64,000 nucleotides of DNA from Anoplopoma fimbria. Its lineage: Eukaryota > Chordata > Actinopteri > Perciformes > Anoplopomatidae. Shown piece after piece: positions 27,345-63,253 of this stretch. How positions within the stretch are numbered: position 1 is the first letter of the stretch; every line of letters starts with the position of its first letter. The notes beneath the pieces are model-generated. The model searched no databases. It worked only from the letters and a program-made list of their open reading frames with translations, and was not told the origin of the DNA. The DNA lies in the NCBI RefSeq assembly GCF_027596085.1, contig NC_072467.1:14439976-14503975 (forward strand). The letters run 5' to 3'. The position numbers were made by a program, and so were the translations under genes.

Positions 27345-27900
27345 ATAAGTCATGCGAGTTAAATGTTTGCCTGTCAAAATTGATTCGTCAAAGCGTTTCC
27401 ATAATCCATTGAGCACATCAACTCTTTTTCGACGAAGGCAAAAATAAAACCTCAAGTGAGCATCATTTTTTTTTTTCGCAATTGAGGAAGATTTTATTTT
27501 TGAATGGAAACACGGCTAAAAACATTTCCTCTACTGTCGATCCAAAGATAAAGTGTCAACATATCAGTATCTTTAACTGTGGTCATTCATATATTGAATG
27601 CACATTTTGTAGTATTGCATTGGAAAAGCTGCAAAAAAAAGGGCAAAAATTTGATACAAATTTTCTTCATGGTGCAAAAACATTTTAGCTATTTCTTGAG
27701 GTGTTTCTTATTATTTCACAAAAGAGTTGATGTGCTAGGAGGATATTTGAAATGCCTTTGTCGAAAAACGATTCTGACTTGGAAAACTTTTAACTCACAT
27801 GACTCCCCTGATATATTTGTATTGTCTTCGTTTCCGGTTAGCATGACATATGGCCAATACTAGCGGACATGAAAGATCTAATAAAACTAAACACTTTCCT
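27345..27900. repeat. Dispersed non-autonomous element fragment(s)
   Basis: The motif GAGTTGATGTGCTAGG with GCCTTTGTCGAAAAACG near 27725-27770 is an inverted match to GAGCACATCAACTCTTTTTC and GACGAAGGCAAAAATAAAAC near 27410-27450. Two arms face each other, as in a MITE. The class is not established. Confidence 0.4.
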
Positions 27901-28186
27901 CTATTGTCAACCTCGAGATAAAATGTGAACGCAGCTTGATCTCTTTGATTTTTTTTATTCTTCACGTCATAATCCGATGTGAAATGAAGGCTCCATCTAA
28001 AATCCATCACTGCAGTCTCAACGTCATTTGAGATTTTCATATTTATCAATTGTCAAATTTGTAATCAGCAACCCACGCGTGTGACGTTCCAGCTGTCAGA
28101 GGAAATTTCGAGGCATCGTGGTGACTCAATACTGATCCTGAATCGTCACTGTCATTTCTAATTTTGCACATATGCCACACAATCTC

Positions 28187-28190
<4 letters not shown>

Positions 28191-28254
<64 letters not shown>
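28191..28254 (+). repeat. (CA)n microsatellite
   Basis: About 32 CA units. Confidence 0.99.
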
Positions 28255-28256
<2 letters not shown>

Positions 28257-28367
28257 TGTGTAAACATCAACGTTTTTTGACTGGCTTGTATGAGATCACT
28301 CTGTCGATTCAAGTCCTCCCTTTTTTCCAACTCTCCTCACATTCCTACATTCCACCATCACTGAGAG

Positions 28368-28409
28368 AGGAGGAGGAGGAGGAGGAGGAGGAGGAGGAGG
28401 AGGAGGAGT
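28368..28409 (+). repeat. (GGA)n microsatellite
   Basis: About 14 GGA triplets within a longer purine-only tract; such tracts can form triplex DNA. Confidence 0.97.
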
Positions 28410-29394
28410 GTTGAGAGGAAGACGGGTGGCAAGGACATACGAGGATTGGAGGGAGAGAAAAAGAAAAAAGGAGATGAAGGAGGGGAAGACGAGAGGAGTG
28501 AAAGAGTTCAATAGAAAACCTGAAAGTATATGATAATTTTCTGCTCTCTCTCCTTCTCTTTGGAATGCATCCTTATCTGGAAGGCTTACATGTTGTTGGT
28601 AATTACAGCCTCTTACGTAACATAAGCATGTAGGGGTCCTGCCATGGTACACACACACCGGCCCCAGTACGGGCTGGTACTGAAATGATTAGGACGGGCT
28701 AGCACAGGGTGTAAATCTGAAGGAAGTGGAAAAACTGAGGTGGAGGAGGAAAAGAGCTCAACTAAAAAACATGCAACTGAAACTGAAGACATTGTTTTCA
28801 TCGATGAACCGTGACACAGGGAGTGATTGTATGTTATGTTAGTTCACTTAGTGCTATCAGTTGCGATAAATATTTCCCGCGTCTGCAAACTATCAGATCT
28901 AAAAGAGAACAATCAAGCATTGTTCGTCATTTCATATTTGGGCTCTCGAGTTCAAAGTGTCCCAACTGACAGTTTTCCGCATCTCTGTCTTCGAGATCTG
29001 AGAGAACATCAAGACATGACATGAGCCAAAGGAACATAGCAATGGCCTAGTATCACTAACCCACACACCATCAGAGGACAACGGTTTTGCTATTCCACTT
29101 GGAATAGTATTAATGTAACTATAAGTTGGTATAGTTAAGCAGGATGTGAAGTTATGCGGTCTGTTTCGGTGGACTCTGGAACCAATCCTTGGGATTTGGT
29201 CAACAAATTTGACAATACAAACATTACATAAGGGGCTAAATTCTGTGAACCCCCCCAAAATGGACCAATCAGGACTAGACTTTAAAGGGCAACTTCAGTA
29301 TTCTTCTACGTGGAGTCTAATTTCTCCATATCTTTGTTTCTAAAGAAGAATGGAGACACCAATTTTTGAAATTCAATATTATATGAGAGCGCTG

Positions 29395-29850
29395 CAACCG
29401 CTTAATGGACTTTGGGCAACTCCTCGACGTCAATGTACGTCCTTAAAAGTGCTTAAATTTGCTGCCGACAGGCTCCGATTTTTATTATAAGAGTCTGACA
29501 GCATTATTGAAAGAACCCTACAGACATTTTGCTTGATCCGGTCTGCTTGTTATTGTTTGTCTCACCCTGAGAAGTCTCGTTCTTAAATTTTGGATCAACT
29601 TGACATTGTTTAATTCGACAAAAATATTCAGCCATGAAATTGAAACTCTTTAAGGAAACACTAAGCTATGCAATCTGTACTCCAACACTAAACTCTGACA
29701 ACAACGGTCAAAGATGTCAACTTTTCTTAAAGTTCCTTTCTTTCCATAATGTTGTATCTTCTTATAATAGGATTAAAAAAACAAGCATTCTATGTGGACG
29801 TACATTGACGGTGAAGGAGTTGCCCCGAGCGATTGCATTGCAAGTCGTTT
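29395..29850. repeat. Element with inverted sub-ends (GACGTACATTGACG type)
   Basis: GGGCAACTCCTCGACGTCAA with TGTACGTCC near 29415-29445 is the inverse of GGACGTACATTGACGGTGAA with GGAGTTGCCCC near 29797-29828. About 350 bases of AT-rich sequence lie between. A third scrap, GGACGTACATTGATGGTGAG, lies at about 49968-49990 in intron 2. Confidence 0.6.
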
Positions 29851-29999
29851 ATTGGGCAAATTAGCTGAATACTGCACACACACAATATGATTATGAAATC
29901 AGAGTATTTGATGCACATCAAGTATGAAGGCATACAAAATGTATTCTAAATGTTTTCCTGTAATTTGTGTATTTGATCTGACCCCTATGAGCATAGAAA

Positions 30000-30896
30000 A
30001 TTGATAGTCTGCCTTGTAAGCCCGTTTGGGCCCGGAAAATTTCCATATCTGAGTATGTTTTTGTTGTTGGACATGATTTAGTTCATTGAAATGTATATAT
30101 ATTTGCAATATTAATTCTACAATGTTTCCAGAATAACGTTATGATGGTTAATTTAAAGTACAATTTGTTCAAAATCATTTCAAAATACTGTAGGGAAGTC
30201 TAGTCGCGGTTGCAGCTGGGCCAGCAGTGCATAAAGCAAATAAGAATTGTATCGTAAATTTATCAAAAGAATTGTTAAAATAACATCTCTGTTTTGAAGT
30301 TACAAGGTTTAATCTTGGGGTTACGGCAAAGATCTGGCATACGAAACTTTTACATGACGATTTTTGTTAATTTATCCAGACAGCGATGAGACAACACAAT
30401 GTGAGCTGATGAGAATGTGTGTCAGGTAGTAAGGGCACCGCCCCGGGGAAAATACCAATTTTTCAGTGAGCTGTGAATGTTTACAACTTCCTCGAGGGAG
30501 GTTGCCAGCGGGTTTTTGGGCACCACTGTGTAATGTATTTCTTCATGCCAAAGGAGTCAGCAGCATCGCAGGAGACGGTGCACGAAAACGGTATTAGGAC
30601 ATGTTGGCCGCATAATGGCTATAGTAGAGCGTCATTACATGCTAACTGTTCCTGTGCACTCTCCCTGCTTCCCTATCCTTCTCCTGCAAAAGCGACCACC
30701 ATAATCGATTACTGAAGTGCTATGAGATGAAGGATGCAAAAAGACTCAGGTGGCGCATTTGACGACAGAGTGCCGTTTTCCATTCTCTTTGTAACTGAAC
30801 TGTGTTTGAACTTCACGGGATTAAGTGCGACAATGAGGTGTGACAAGCCAACTGTGTGCGGTTTGGTGCATGGGGCTGCTTACGTAGCCAAAGTGA

Positions 30897-30900
<4 letters not shown>
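30000..30900. other. No recognised feature
   Basis: Intergenic sequence upstream of pard6a. Confidence 0.4.

Positions 30901-30949
<49 letters not shown>
30901..30949 (+). repeat. (CA)n microsatellite
   Basis: About 24 CA units, roughly 0.8 kb upstream of the pard6a start codon. Confidence 0.99.
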
Positions 30950-30951
<2 letters not shown>

Positions 30952-31710
30952 AGATTTGTGGTGACAGTCAGACACGCAGAACAGGTGAATTTATAAGGGC
31001 CAACATTTACTCTTGTTAAAGTTGTGTATTTCACTTATGTATTGGCATATGTCCTATCTGTGTGAATAGCAAACATGGAGAAAATAAATGGTTGCTGCTT
31101 TGTGCATTTATACGTGGGTATGTTTGTCGAAGGTTAGCAAGGAGCAGCATTAGGAATAGCAACACAAGTGTAAACAGTAGCACAACAGAGAGGGCAGCAA
31201 TGCGCTGGTCATAGTGGCACTGTCACCATTACCAGCGTATTGTAGTGCTGTGGTGTTATTACTCCAGCGTCATGTAATGTCCCGCCCCCTCCTCCTCCTC
31301 CTCCTCCTCCTCCCCCGCTGTGTCCTCCAGCGTCCTCAGGTTAGAGGAGGAGGACGGGTTACACTGGCAGCTCACGCTCACATCCCATACTGGATTTACC
31401 GGACTCCACCTGTCGCGAGCCCTGTGGGTTTTTTTTACCCCCTCCTGTCCGTGTGTCGTAAGCGATTGATAACAGCTCGCGCTCTGACACAGAGGACCGC
31501 ACGAGACACAAACAACAGGAGCGGAGACCTGGCTGTTTGTTTGTTTTTTCTTTTAAACCGAGTACGGAGCTGTGACCGCTACAGCTCCGGTCGCCTGCTT
31601 TATGTTTTGATTTTTTTTTATTATTTTTTGACCGTTTGCCCGAGGACAGAGGAGAACACAACAACCGTAATTCCGGTGGATGTTTTTTTTATTTTTTTAT
31701 TTTTATCCGC

Positions 31711-31712
31711 AG
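31711..31712 (+). promoter_or_regulatory. Possible splice acceptor in the 5' leader
   Basis: A long T-rich tract from about 31682 ends in CCGCAG, 33 bases before the start codon. If used, an untranslated first exon lies upstream in the CpG-rich region and what I call exon 1 is exon 2. Only transcript data could settle this. Confidence 0.35.
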
Positions 31713-31744
31713 TGCCTCAGCAGAGCAGCCAACCGGGGAGCAGA

Positions 31745-55061
<23,317 letters not shown>

Positions 55062-57969
55062 CCACGGCGACACACTGTGACAGTCTGGACTATGGGATGT
55101 TACGTCCGCACAGTGCAGTTACCAGGACAACGACAGATGGCTGTGCTCCAGCACCGCAGCGATACGGGACAGAAGGTTCTGCTAGCTTCTTAGCGTTAGC
55201 TGGTCTTGGCGGATCATGGGGTTTCACATTCTACCGGCATTAACAACACTGACTGTCTGCCACATGAGGCTGAGCTGATGTATATAGCTGATTTATCAGC
55301 TTCAAAACAATAATTTATAGTCAATTGAAGGAAATTATTTAAATGCCATAATGTATTAGCAGATCCGTGTGGACTAGGGAGCAGAGAGATATTTGTTAAT
55401 GCTCCTCTCAAAGCCATAAGTCAGTTTGATGTCAACACGCTCAAGAAAAAGCATCTCTTCAACAGCGGCGCCAATCAGACACATTACTATTAACTGGAGA
55501 AAAGCCGACTTGTTCACCACAACAAGACATTTAAAGAACGGTACACAGTAGAACGTTTAGGGATCTATTGTCTTGGCAGCACAACGACCAGTGCAAGCAG
55601 CACTCTGACGGTTTGGTAGTTTCCTAACTTTGCCCGCGTCTGTTTCATAAAGCTGCTGCCAATCTAGGGATTTTAATCAACACTAGCAAAGTGAATATTT
55701 GCAGCAAAACATTTTTACCATCACATTTGTTTGGCATTTAAATGAAATTGCAAAATGAAATCCGTCTGCATTTATCAAGAAAGGAAAATGATTGATTCTC
55801 CACAGCTGCTTTACACTATGTAAAGTTTCTTCAAATCCCTGCTGACACCTGAAGGGATCAGGACACACACATGGATGATTCAGATTTGAATAGGGCCAAT
55901 CAGAGCTACGAAATCAGTGATGTGATTGGCTGAGATTGTATTTATTAATCCCCCACACCTCTTATCTAAATATTCCACTTCAGTCAGCCCGTTTTCCCCA
56001 AAATAGCAGATCACAAAGCTTTGCACTGGTTGTCGCACTTGCAGAATTAGAATATTGCCCTCAATTTATTAGAAATCACAGTACATCAAAATACATTCAA
56101 GACAGATTGAACTGCTTGAAACCAGTTGAAAATGAGACGAAAGGGATTCGATAATATTTGCAACGTTTTTTATTTTATTAAGATTTGTCTTTTCTCTAAT
56201 CAGCTTTCAAACAATAATTATGAATCATCTTATTGGTTAGATTTTTTATATAGTTTTTAGTTTCTCTTTATGTGCATAAATCAAAAGAAATAGGGACATT
56301 ATGTTCCATAACACGCATTACTTTAAAAGGGGTGGTCAGTTCTATGATATTGTTAGGCTCAAATATAGCTTTTACCCTCTGGCATTGCAAATATGGAAAC
56401 ACAATAACTGATTGCATATATCATGTGTCATAATATCGTAATTTATATTTTCGTCAACATTTATTCACAAAAAAGGCTTGATAGGAAATGGAAAATGGGT
56501 AATGTGGCAACTGTTTTTTGTGATTTTCACACTAAATTGAAGAATCAAATACATGTGTTACGCACACAAACACTATCAACCATCAGGGAGCAGGGGTCAA
56601 AATAAGGAAATTCCTGTCACTCTTATCTTGGTCATATAAACCTGTGTCTCTGCGTGTGTGAGAGAGGCCACGTCTTTGTTGTTGGAGCTCTGGGGGTATC
56701 GCCTTACGGTCCGAGATGTTGGCCCACTCGGTCACACACTGCACTCTTTCTTTACTGTCCTCCTCCGTCTCACGCTCTGCTTCCAATTACACCAAAATGT
56801 TTTTTGGTCCGATTGTCGAACCGGATTAATGTCAGCTTTATGAAGCACAAAGATGTACAAATGATGATACATCCTAGTAGTTTGTTACTTAACAGAAATA
56901 AAAAAAATCCTAATATCCTAATAGAAATATCACACAGAGCTCCAAAGGCTGCTTGTGTTTAGCGTGGTCTGACAGCGTGGTCATTGTGCCCTGGGGGAGG
57001 TAGCTGTATGGAAATGGAAATGAATTTTCACGCTCATTTGAGGAGGTTTAACTTTGTGGAAATAAGTTGCTGTGCTAAATAGGTCATGTAACCGCTTATG
57101 CCAAATAAATTCTGACGTTGCAAACATTAAGCTCACATGACTGATCAGCTGTTTCAGCTGTTGCCGTCTGCCCGGATACATATTTATATTTTCTTTGCCT
57201 CCAGACAACATGAAACTGACATGAAAGAACAATTAAAACTTGAAATAAGTTCCAGAAGACCTCTCTCCATTTCCTGCATTGAAGAGATGATGATACATGT
57301 ATTTCTTTAATCATCAGTTAGCTCACGTGGAAGTGAAGCAGTGTGTAAGAGATGTCATTTCTGAAGGAAAGGTCATTGAATTAGGTAAAAATCTCGCCGC
57401 CACAGATAAAGTGATCACCAATCTGAACCCATCAATATGTCAACAGTTTAGCCTCTGGGGGTAACGGACCATATATCTGGTGTTCCGGTGTAGCCAGCGG
57501 ACGTCAACCCAAGACTTGCCATTCAATGCGTCCAACAGTTGTTTACACTCCGATTAGCTGGAGTTGGAGTTGAGAGACGACATCAAGGACAAGATTATTT
57601 CACTTTCCGATGGGGATAAATTTGTTTAAAGACGAATATAAAGCTAAATCACCATTACTCTTTAGGAACCAAACGTGTTAATACTACTCAGACTACAAAC
57701 AAAAAACAGACAATTCTGATACCAAAATCTTGTCCCGTTAACTCCAGGTTCTGCATTTGTGTGCATGTTTATTGATATGTTTATAGATCCAAATTTCCCA
57801 GAGAACCACAACCTTTTCAAAGTATCATCAAACCTTAACCTGCTCTCAAACCCCTTATAGATGAAACTCTGATACCCCATTCTTACAACGGGCGTGTGTG
57901 TGGACACGTTCAACCCCTGTTGGACCCGTTCATATGGAGTTTAATTCCTTATAGCCTTGGCTGTGTGTT
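55062..57969 (+). other. pard6a: pard6a 3' untranslated region and flank
   Basis: Begins right after the stop codon. The first 600 bases are less AT-rich and look transcribed. AATAAA signals occur at 56897-56902 and 57104-57109; other candidates lie further on at 59513-59518 and 61215-61220. I cannot tell which one ends the mRNA. No coding exon is seen in this stretch. Confidence 0.5.
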
Positions 57970-58102
57970 TCACGCCCTGTGACGGACTGGCGACCTGTCC
58001 AGGGTGTACCCTGCCTTCGCCCATTGACAGCTGAGATAGGCTCCAGCACCCCTGCGACCCTTAACTGGATAAGCAGGTTACGGAATATGGATGGATGGAT
58101 GG
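57970..58102 (+). mobile_element. LINE 3' end with GGAT tail
   Basis: GCCCTGTGACGGACTGGCGA, CCTGTCCAGGGTGTACCCTG, GATAGGCTCCAGCACCCCTG and a terminal GGATGGATGGATGG run: the typical 3' end of an abundant fish non-LTR retrotransposon, severely 5'-truncated. It is the opposite-strand relative of 19805-20030. Confidence 0.8.
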
Positions 58103-58831
58103 TGTGTTTCACAGCTCAACCATAAAACAATACAAAATTACATGGAAAGGTTACATTAAAGTTTGGTTGGCCAGTGCATTTTCCTGTAGCAGATAAATAC
58201 CTGATCCTAGTACTACTCTGTGTGTACGGCACAACCTGATGTAAACCGTCTCTCTGCAGATCAAATGTAGCAATGTAGCATCTCCAACCGAACCCTGGCT
58301 CCTGAAGTCTTCAACGCTAATGCTGCATTCCCAGAGAATCAGGACGGTAAAATTAGGCAAGGCCAACTACGGTAATGGTAGACGTAGACATTGACGTCCA
58401 AATTACAAATATTTTTAAACTGTTTCCGTCCTCCGTGCTGGAATTTACAACCATAGCTCCCTCACACAAGTAGAGCGTTATAAAAGTTTGCAGCAGAATA
58501 TTAAGAGAAAGCTACATGCAGTACTAGAATAATATAAAACAATTACATTTAAACTCTTTGTTATCAATTTGACAGCACCATAGCAACAAATATTATCATG
58601 CGTGTTCATCTCGTGCCATTCAGACGATGTCGTTCACCATTTGCCTGATTACATGTGAATGCAGCATAGTGTGAGTTTACTCCACTTTGATCAGTAGGTA
58701 ATGTACATTGTCCTGCTGAACACGCTGCCGTTAAAATGCTACTAGCAAACAGCTGGAGGACTTTTGAAGTAAACATGATTTATCGTCCCGAGTCCACTGA
58801 TGCTGCCCTGGATATATTTTGATGTCAACCC

Positions 58832-58833
<2 letters not shown>

Positions 58834-58898
<65 letters not shown>
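58834..58898 (+). repeat. (CA)n microsatellite
   Basis: About 32 CA units. Confidence 0.99.
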
Positions 58899-58901
<3 letters not shown>

Positions 58902-59113
58902 CCTTATTTTATTTTATTTTGTTCATTTAATTGTAATTAATTGTAAAATAGAAATGTAAATGTGGGATTATGAAACGAGGGATTTTCATTACCTGGGAGA
59001 AGTTTTTAATGTAAGAGAACATTTTATAATATGTGTAAAATATGGAGAGTATTTTTCTTATTCTTGTACTTTTAAATTGTATATGAGAGGAGTCGGGGGA
59101 CTGAGATGAACGG

Positions 59114-59138
59114 TGTGTGTGTGTGTGTGTGTGTGTGT
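59114..59138 (+). repeat. (GT)n microsatellite
   Basis: About 12 GT units. Confidence 0.97.
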
Positions 59139-59639
59139 GGTAGGTCGTTGCTGAATGTGCCGACGTGCACACAGCGTTCTGTTTGAGTTTAGTGTGGTTC
59201 CACTAGATTAATATAAAATGAAGGATGTCTTTTTTTCTTTTTTTTTTGCAGAGACAGGTATTCCGAGTTTAGGTTAAAGTCTATTTGTATTGAATGCATG
59301 CCTAAATGTTCCATGTTAATGATGGAGACCCTGGAATATTACCCAAAATGAAGTACTATTGGTGTGCATGTCTGCACAGTCATTCCGAGGTTCACTTGTG
59401 TGTACCATGGCTTATGACTTTAACCATAATTGTATGCGTCATTTATCATTATGTCCCTACCAACGAGCACTGGGTTTGATGGAGGAGGGAAGCTTCTGAA
59501 GGCAAATATAATAATAAATGGATTACTAACTGGGCAAATTGGATCAGACCAGCAGGGGGCCCTGAAGGCCTCACAGTGTAGTAAAATTATCTAAAGCTAT
59601 GTAGGGTGGAGGGTGGCCCCTAGCAGGATAATTCGACCC

Positions 59640-60265
59640 CTGGGCAAACAGCAGCATTAAAGAATCAGTCCAATATTATCTTAGCTTAGCACAAAGAGTA
59701 GTAGCCTAGCCAGCTAGCCTAGCTCCTACATTAGTTTGCTCAATAAAAATTTAGCGTTAGAGTTTTTTGAGCCCCACAGTCTGGATTTAAATGTTAGGTA
59801 GTTTGCCCAGAAATGTCCTGTGGCAGGGGTTTTCTGGCCTTAATCGACACATTCTCACTCCACAACTCGTCTAATACCGCATTTGGTCAGCGGTCTAAGC
59901 TTAGTTTCTCGCCCTTTATACTACCTCAGTAAAAATACTGACACACATTGGTTTACATTGGAGTTGAGGCATCGGTATTTCACCAGTTGGGAGGGAGAAC
60001 GGGTACTTTAAACACTCAAGCATCCAAGATAGTATTGACATTTGTAGGCCCTAAATCAGACCGTTATGGAGTTTCTTAGATGGCTTCATATTTTCATTTT
60101 TGACAGAGCTAGGCTAGTGGTTTCCCCCTGCTTCCTGTCTTTGTGCTAAGCTAGGCTAAACATGTCCGGGAACTATCTCTGTACTGGACGAGCAGAGACT
60201 CATCTGACTCTGGATAGGAGCGTAAGAAAGCCTATAAAATAAAACATCAGGCTGTTCCTTTAAAT
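59640..60265. repeat. Fish foldback-type repeat interrupted by another dispersed repeat
   Basis: ATTATCTTAGCTTAGCACAA and CTAGCCAGCTAGCC near 59676-59720 face CTTTGTGCTAAGCTAGGCTA near 60140-60160 in inverted orientation. The TTCCCCCTGCTTCCTGTCTT block is a hallmark of a common fish element. Between them, from about 59848, lies CACATTCTCACTCCACAACT with ACCGCATTTGGTCAGCGG, an end of the family seen at 1771-2344. Confidence 0.5.
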
Positions 60266-60424
60266 AAAGGTCATAAAGGACCCTGAGCTCATGTAACAAT
60301 GTGCAACCCTGTCTCCTAAAAAATGACCTTCCCATACAACTAAACTGCTTTCTCAACTACATTTTGAGGGAAGCGTATTTTCTCCCAGATAACGGTCTCA
60401 GTTTTAAATAAGGGGTTAACGTTG

Positions 60425-60640
60425 TAAATTGAAACAAACACAACAAAGACCAAACAAAACAACTTGGTTATGTTTTGGCAAAAAAAAAGACAACGATTTG
60501 GTTATGTTAAGGCGACAACAAAAGGATTTGGTTAACATGGTCTGTTGGTTTCACATGAACAGTGGTCTTCTGGGTGAAAGTCCTGTGTTGACCCACACCT
60601 CCACTCTGACCGGACTTCCAGGGAATACAATAACAGACCT
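60425..60640 (+). repeat. Dispersed fish repeat fragment (GGTTATGTT-AAGGCGACAA type)
   Basis: Two tandem-like phrases, ACTTGGTTATGTTTTGGCAA and ATTTGGTTATGTTAAGGCGA, belong to the same family as the internal part of 1771-2344. Confidence 0.45.
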
Positions 60641-60926
60641 GATCCTGGAAAAAAAATCAAAAAGTCAGTTTTGTTGTATGGAAACAGTTTTGTTGTATGG
60701 AAACGCTATTTTTAGGAGACCAGGCTAACCTACGAGGCTCCTTTATAGGGATGCAAAATGGCTCTTGTTGGAAAAAGATCCAAAAAAACATATCTCCTCT
60801 AAACTACACTGCTGATGTCTGACTCAACAGAAAACCGCCAATCTGTGCTTGTGATTATAAATGTTGCCAAAACCTCAAAAGCCACATCACTGTTTACCTG
60901 TGTCTGAGGCCCGTTTACATTATTAT

Positions 60927-60951
60927 GAAGATGATGATGATGATGATGATG
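60927..60951 (+). repeat. (GAT)n microsatellite
   Basis: Short GAT triplet run; the minus-strand poly-His frame is an artefact of it. Confidence 0.95.
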
Positions 60952-61081
60952 GTTGGTCATGTAGTCGAGCAAAGAGTGAGGGTGTCCTCCCGGACTGTAC
61001 AAGCTTTTAGAAAACAAAGGAAGTGCCTTTCTGAGTAAGGATACTTGTGTTCTACGTTGTGTGGTGGTGTTCAGTACTCGG

Positions 61082-61111
61082 CTGAACCTCTGCGGTGCAG
61101 GAGAGGTTCAG
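61082..61111 (+). other. Perfect 10-bp hairpin
   Basis: CTGAACCTCT, a ten-base loop, then AGAGGTTCAG. It lies about 100 bases before an AATAAA at 61215-61220. Function unknown; it could be chance. Confidence 0.4.
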
Positions 61112-61364
61112 AGGACGGAGGACAGTGGGACAACAAGCCTCGGTATAGACATGAACACACAGTCTGTGACTAAACTGTGAATGTCATTTGGAGATCAAAT
61201 ATGATGATTATAAAAATAAAGTATTATAAAAAGGTGTTATTTGTGATTGTTTTCATAGCAAAATCATCCCTTTTGTTCCTTTTCCTTGCCATCTTTTTCT
61301 CCTTGGTTCTTTCGGTTTTTCTTTCTTTCTCATTCCTATCTTCCTTGTTCTTGCCTCCCTTTTA

Positions 61365-61680
61365 AAACAATATTATACTATGTTTTTTTATGACTTTTTT
61401 TACATATACTTTGCTTTTGAATACATTTTTGGGGCATTCTATATTACGTTTTTTAAATAATTATATGACATTCTATACTATGACTTTGTTTACATACTAT
61501 ACAATAGCATTTTCAACTTTTTCCTAAATATTAACATCTGACATTCTACCTGTTTACTTTTTAAAGACTTTTTAACATCCTATACTATGACTTATTTTTT
61601 TTTTTTTTTCAGGATAACATACTATGACTTTTTTAGAAGATACTATACTATTACATTTAATTTACAAACATCAAGTGTTT
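61365..61680 (+). repeat. AT-rich degenerate tandem repeat
   Basis: Variants of CATACTATACTATGACTTTT recur through the block with differing T runs (for example near 61470-61500, 61578-61592 and 61617-61650). No coding potential. Confidence 0.6.
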
Positions 61681-62605
61681 ACTTTCACATTTAGGTGAAA
61701 AAAGGAGCACAGAGTCATACAGTGGTGATGCAGGGGTGTAAAAATGTAAAGTCTAAGGAGAGGAGGGAGGGGAGGGCAATTTGAAGCGTGAGTTCAAACA
61801 CATGAAGGTAAGTATCATTAGCCTAATGTCATTACCAGATTTGGTAATTACATTTGTGAACAGTTCATGGAACCAACGTTGAAGTGGAGGAGAGCCTCTC
61901 TGAGCTACAGCCGTCTAAAGAGAGGACAGGAGGTGGAGGTCAAATGTGAACCCTCTCATGTAAGAAATATTTTTTATCTTTCTTTTTTTTTACACAAATG
62001 GATAATTCATATGTTTACCTGAATCCTCTTAAGATCTTAGTTATACTTACCTTTGTCTGCATTTGTTCTTATAAAGAGAGGACAGGAGAGGTCCAGCCCT
62101 CAAAGGTTTGGGGCTGTAGCAACAGAAGCCATATTAAGAACAGCACACTACTATCAAAATTACACACAAATTGTAACGTAATATAGTGTAACTGTATCCA
62201 ACTAAAATCAATTAAAATCATGTCATGTCATCAACATTTAAAATAAAGTGTTAAAGAGTTCTTCATTAACACACAATTTGTTATTCCTAAGAAAGAATTA
62301 TGTTTACATTCAAGTGACCGCATTGAATGAGGTAAAGTCAATACGCTGATTAATGTAGATGATTATTGCTCCATTATATAACATTGATAAAAAATAAAAA
62401 TAAAATGTTAATATGACTATTTACAAATTTAGAAGTTTCTGTATTCATATCAACTCAATGTTTTATTTAGTTGTTGATAAACTCATTTTTAGTTTTCTAT
62501 TGGAGTCATATTAAATGGACAGCCAGTAAGGGTTTAATTTAATTCATATGAACTCAATATCAAATGAGTTATATTTATTTAAGAATAATTGAAAAGATAT
62601 ATATA
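61681..62605. other. No recognised feature
   Basis: AT-rich intergenic sequence up to the transposon end. A GAGAGGACAGGAG phrase occurs near 61919 and near 62077. Confidence 0.4.
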
Positions 62606-62950
62606 CAGTGGGTACGGAAAGTATTCAGACCCCTTTAAATTTTTCACTCTTTGTTTCATTGCAGCCATTTGCTAAAATCGAAAAAGTTACACTCAGCAAC
62701 CCATCTTGACAGAAAAAAACAGAAATGTAGAAATTTTTGCAAATTTATTAAAAAAGAAAAACTGAAATATCACATGGTCATAAGTATTCAGACCCTTTGC
62801 TGTGACACTCATATTTAACTCACATGCTGTCCATTTCTTCTGATCCTCCTTGAGATGGTTCTACTCCTTCATTGGAGTCCAGCTGTGTTTAATTAAACTG
62901 ATTGGACTTGATTAGGAAAGGCACACACCTGTCTATATAAGACCCACAGG

Positions 62951-63245
62951 CAGCTGTGGCGTAGTGGAGAGCAAGGTAGTTCTCCAATCAGAGGGTCGGT
63001 GGTTCGATACCCGGCTTCGGCAGTCGATGTGTCCTTGGGCAAGACACTTAACCCCAAGTTGCTCCCGAAGGCTTGCCATCGGTGTGGACTGGATGTTGCA
63101 TGAATGTTAGTTAGAGTCTGATGGTGTCACCTTGCATGGTAGCCTGTCATCAGAATGGGTGAATGATATGTAATATACTACTGATTGTAAATCGCTTTGG
63201 ATAAAAGCGTCTGCTAAATGACTGTAATGTCTGCTAAATGACCTT
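62951..63245 (+). mobile_element. tRNA-derived SINE nested in the Tc1 element
   Basis: A box TGGCGTAGTGG (62957-62967) and an exact B box GGTTCGATACC (63001-63011) give a Pol III internal promoter. The 3' part ends ATCGCTTTGGATAAAAGCGT and CTGCTAAATGACTGTAATG. It is the same SINE as 42606-42910 on the other strand, with a slightly different tail (a second CTGCTAAATGACC). It sits between the Tc1 leader and the transposase start, so it inserted after the Tc1 element. Confidence 0.85.
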
Positions 63246-63253
63246 ACAGCTGC

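Larger units (their letters stand above)
58110..59635. other. No recognised coding feature
   Basis: Contains a CA and a GT array. 58900-59600 is AT-rich unique-looking DNA with an AATAAA at 59513-59518 that could belong to a very long pard6a 3' UTR. Confidence 0.35.

Noticed and set aside
31214..31744. 177 in-frame codons open upstream of the chosen pard6a start
   Set aside because: The frame passes through poly-T and CTC runs, gives hydrophobic low-complexity peptide unlike any PAR6 N-terminus, and the GC-rich promoter region keeps frames open by chance.
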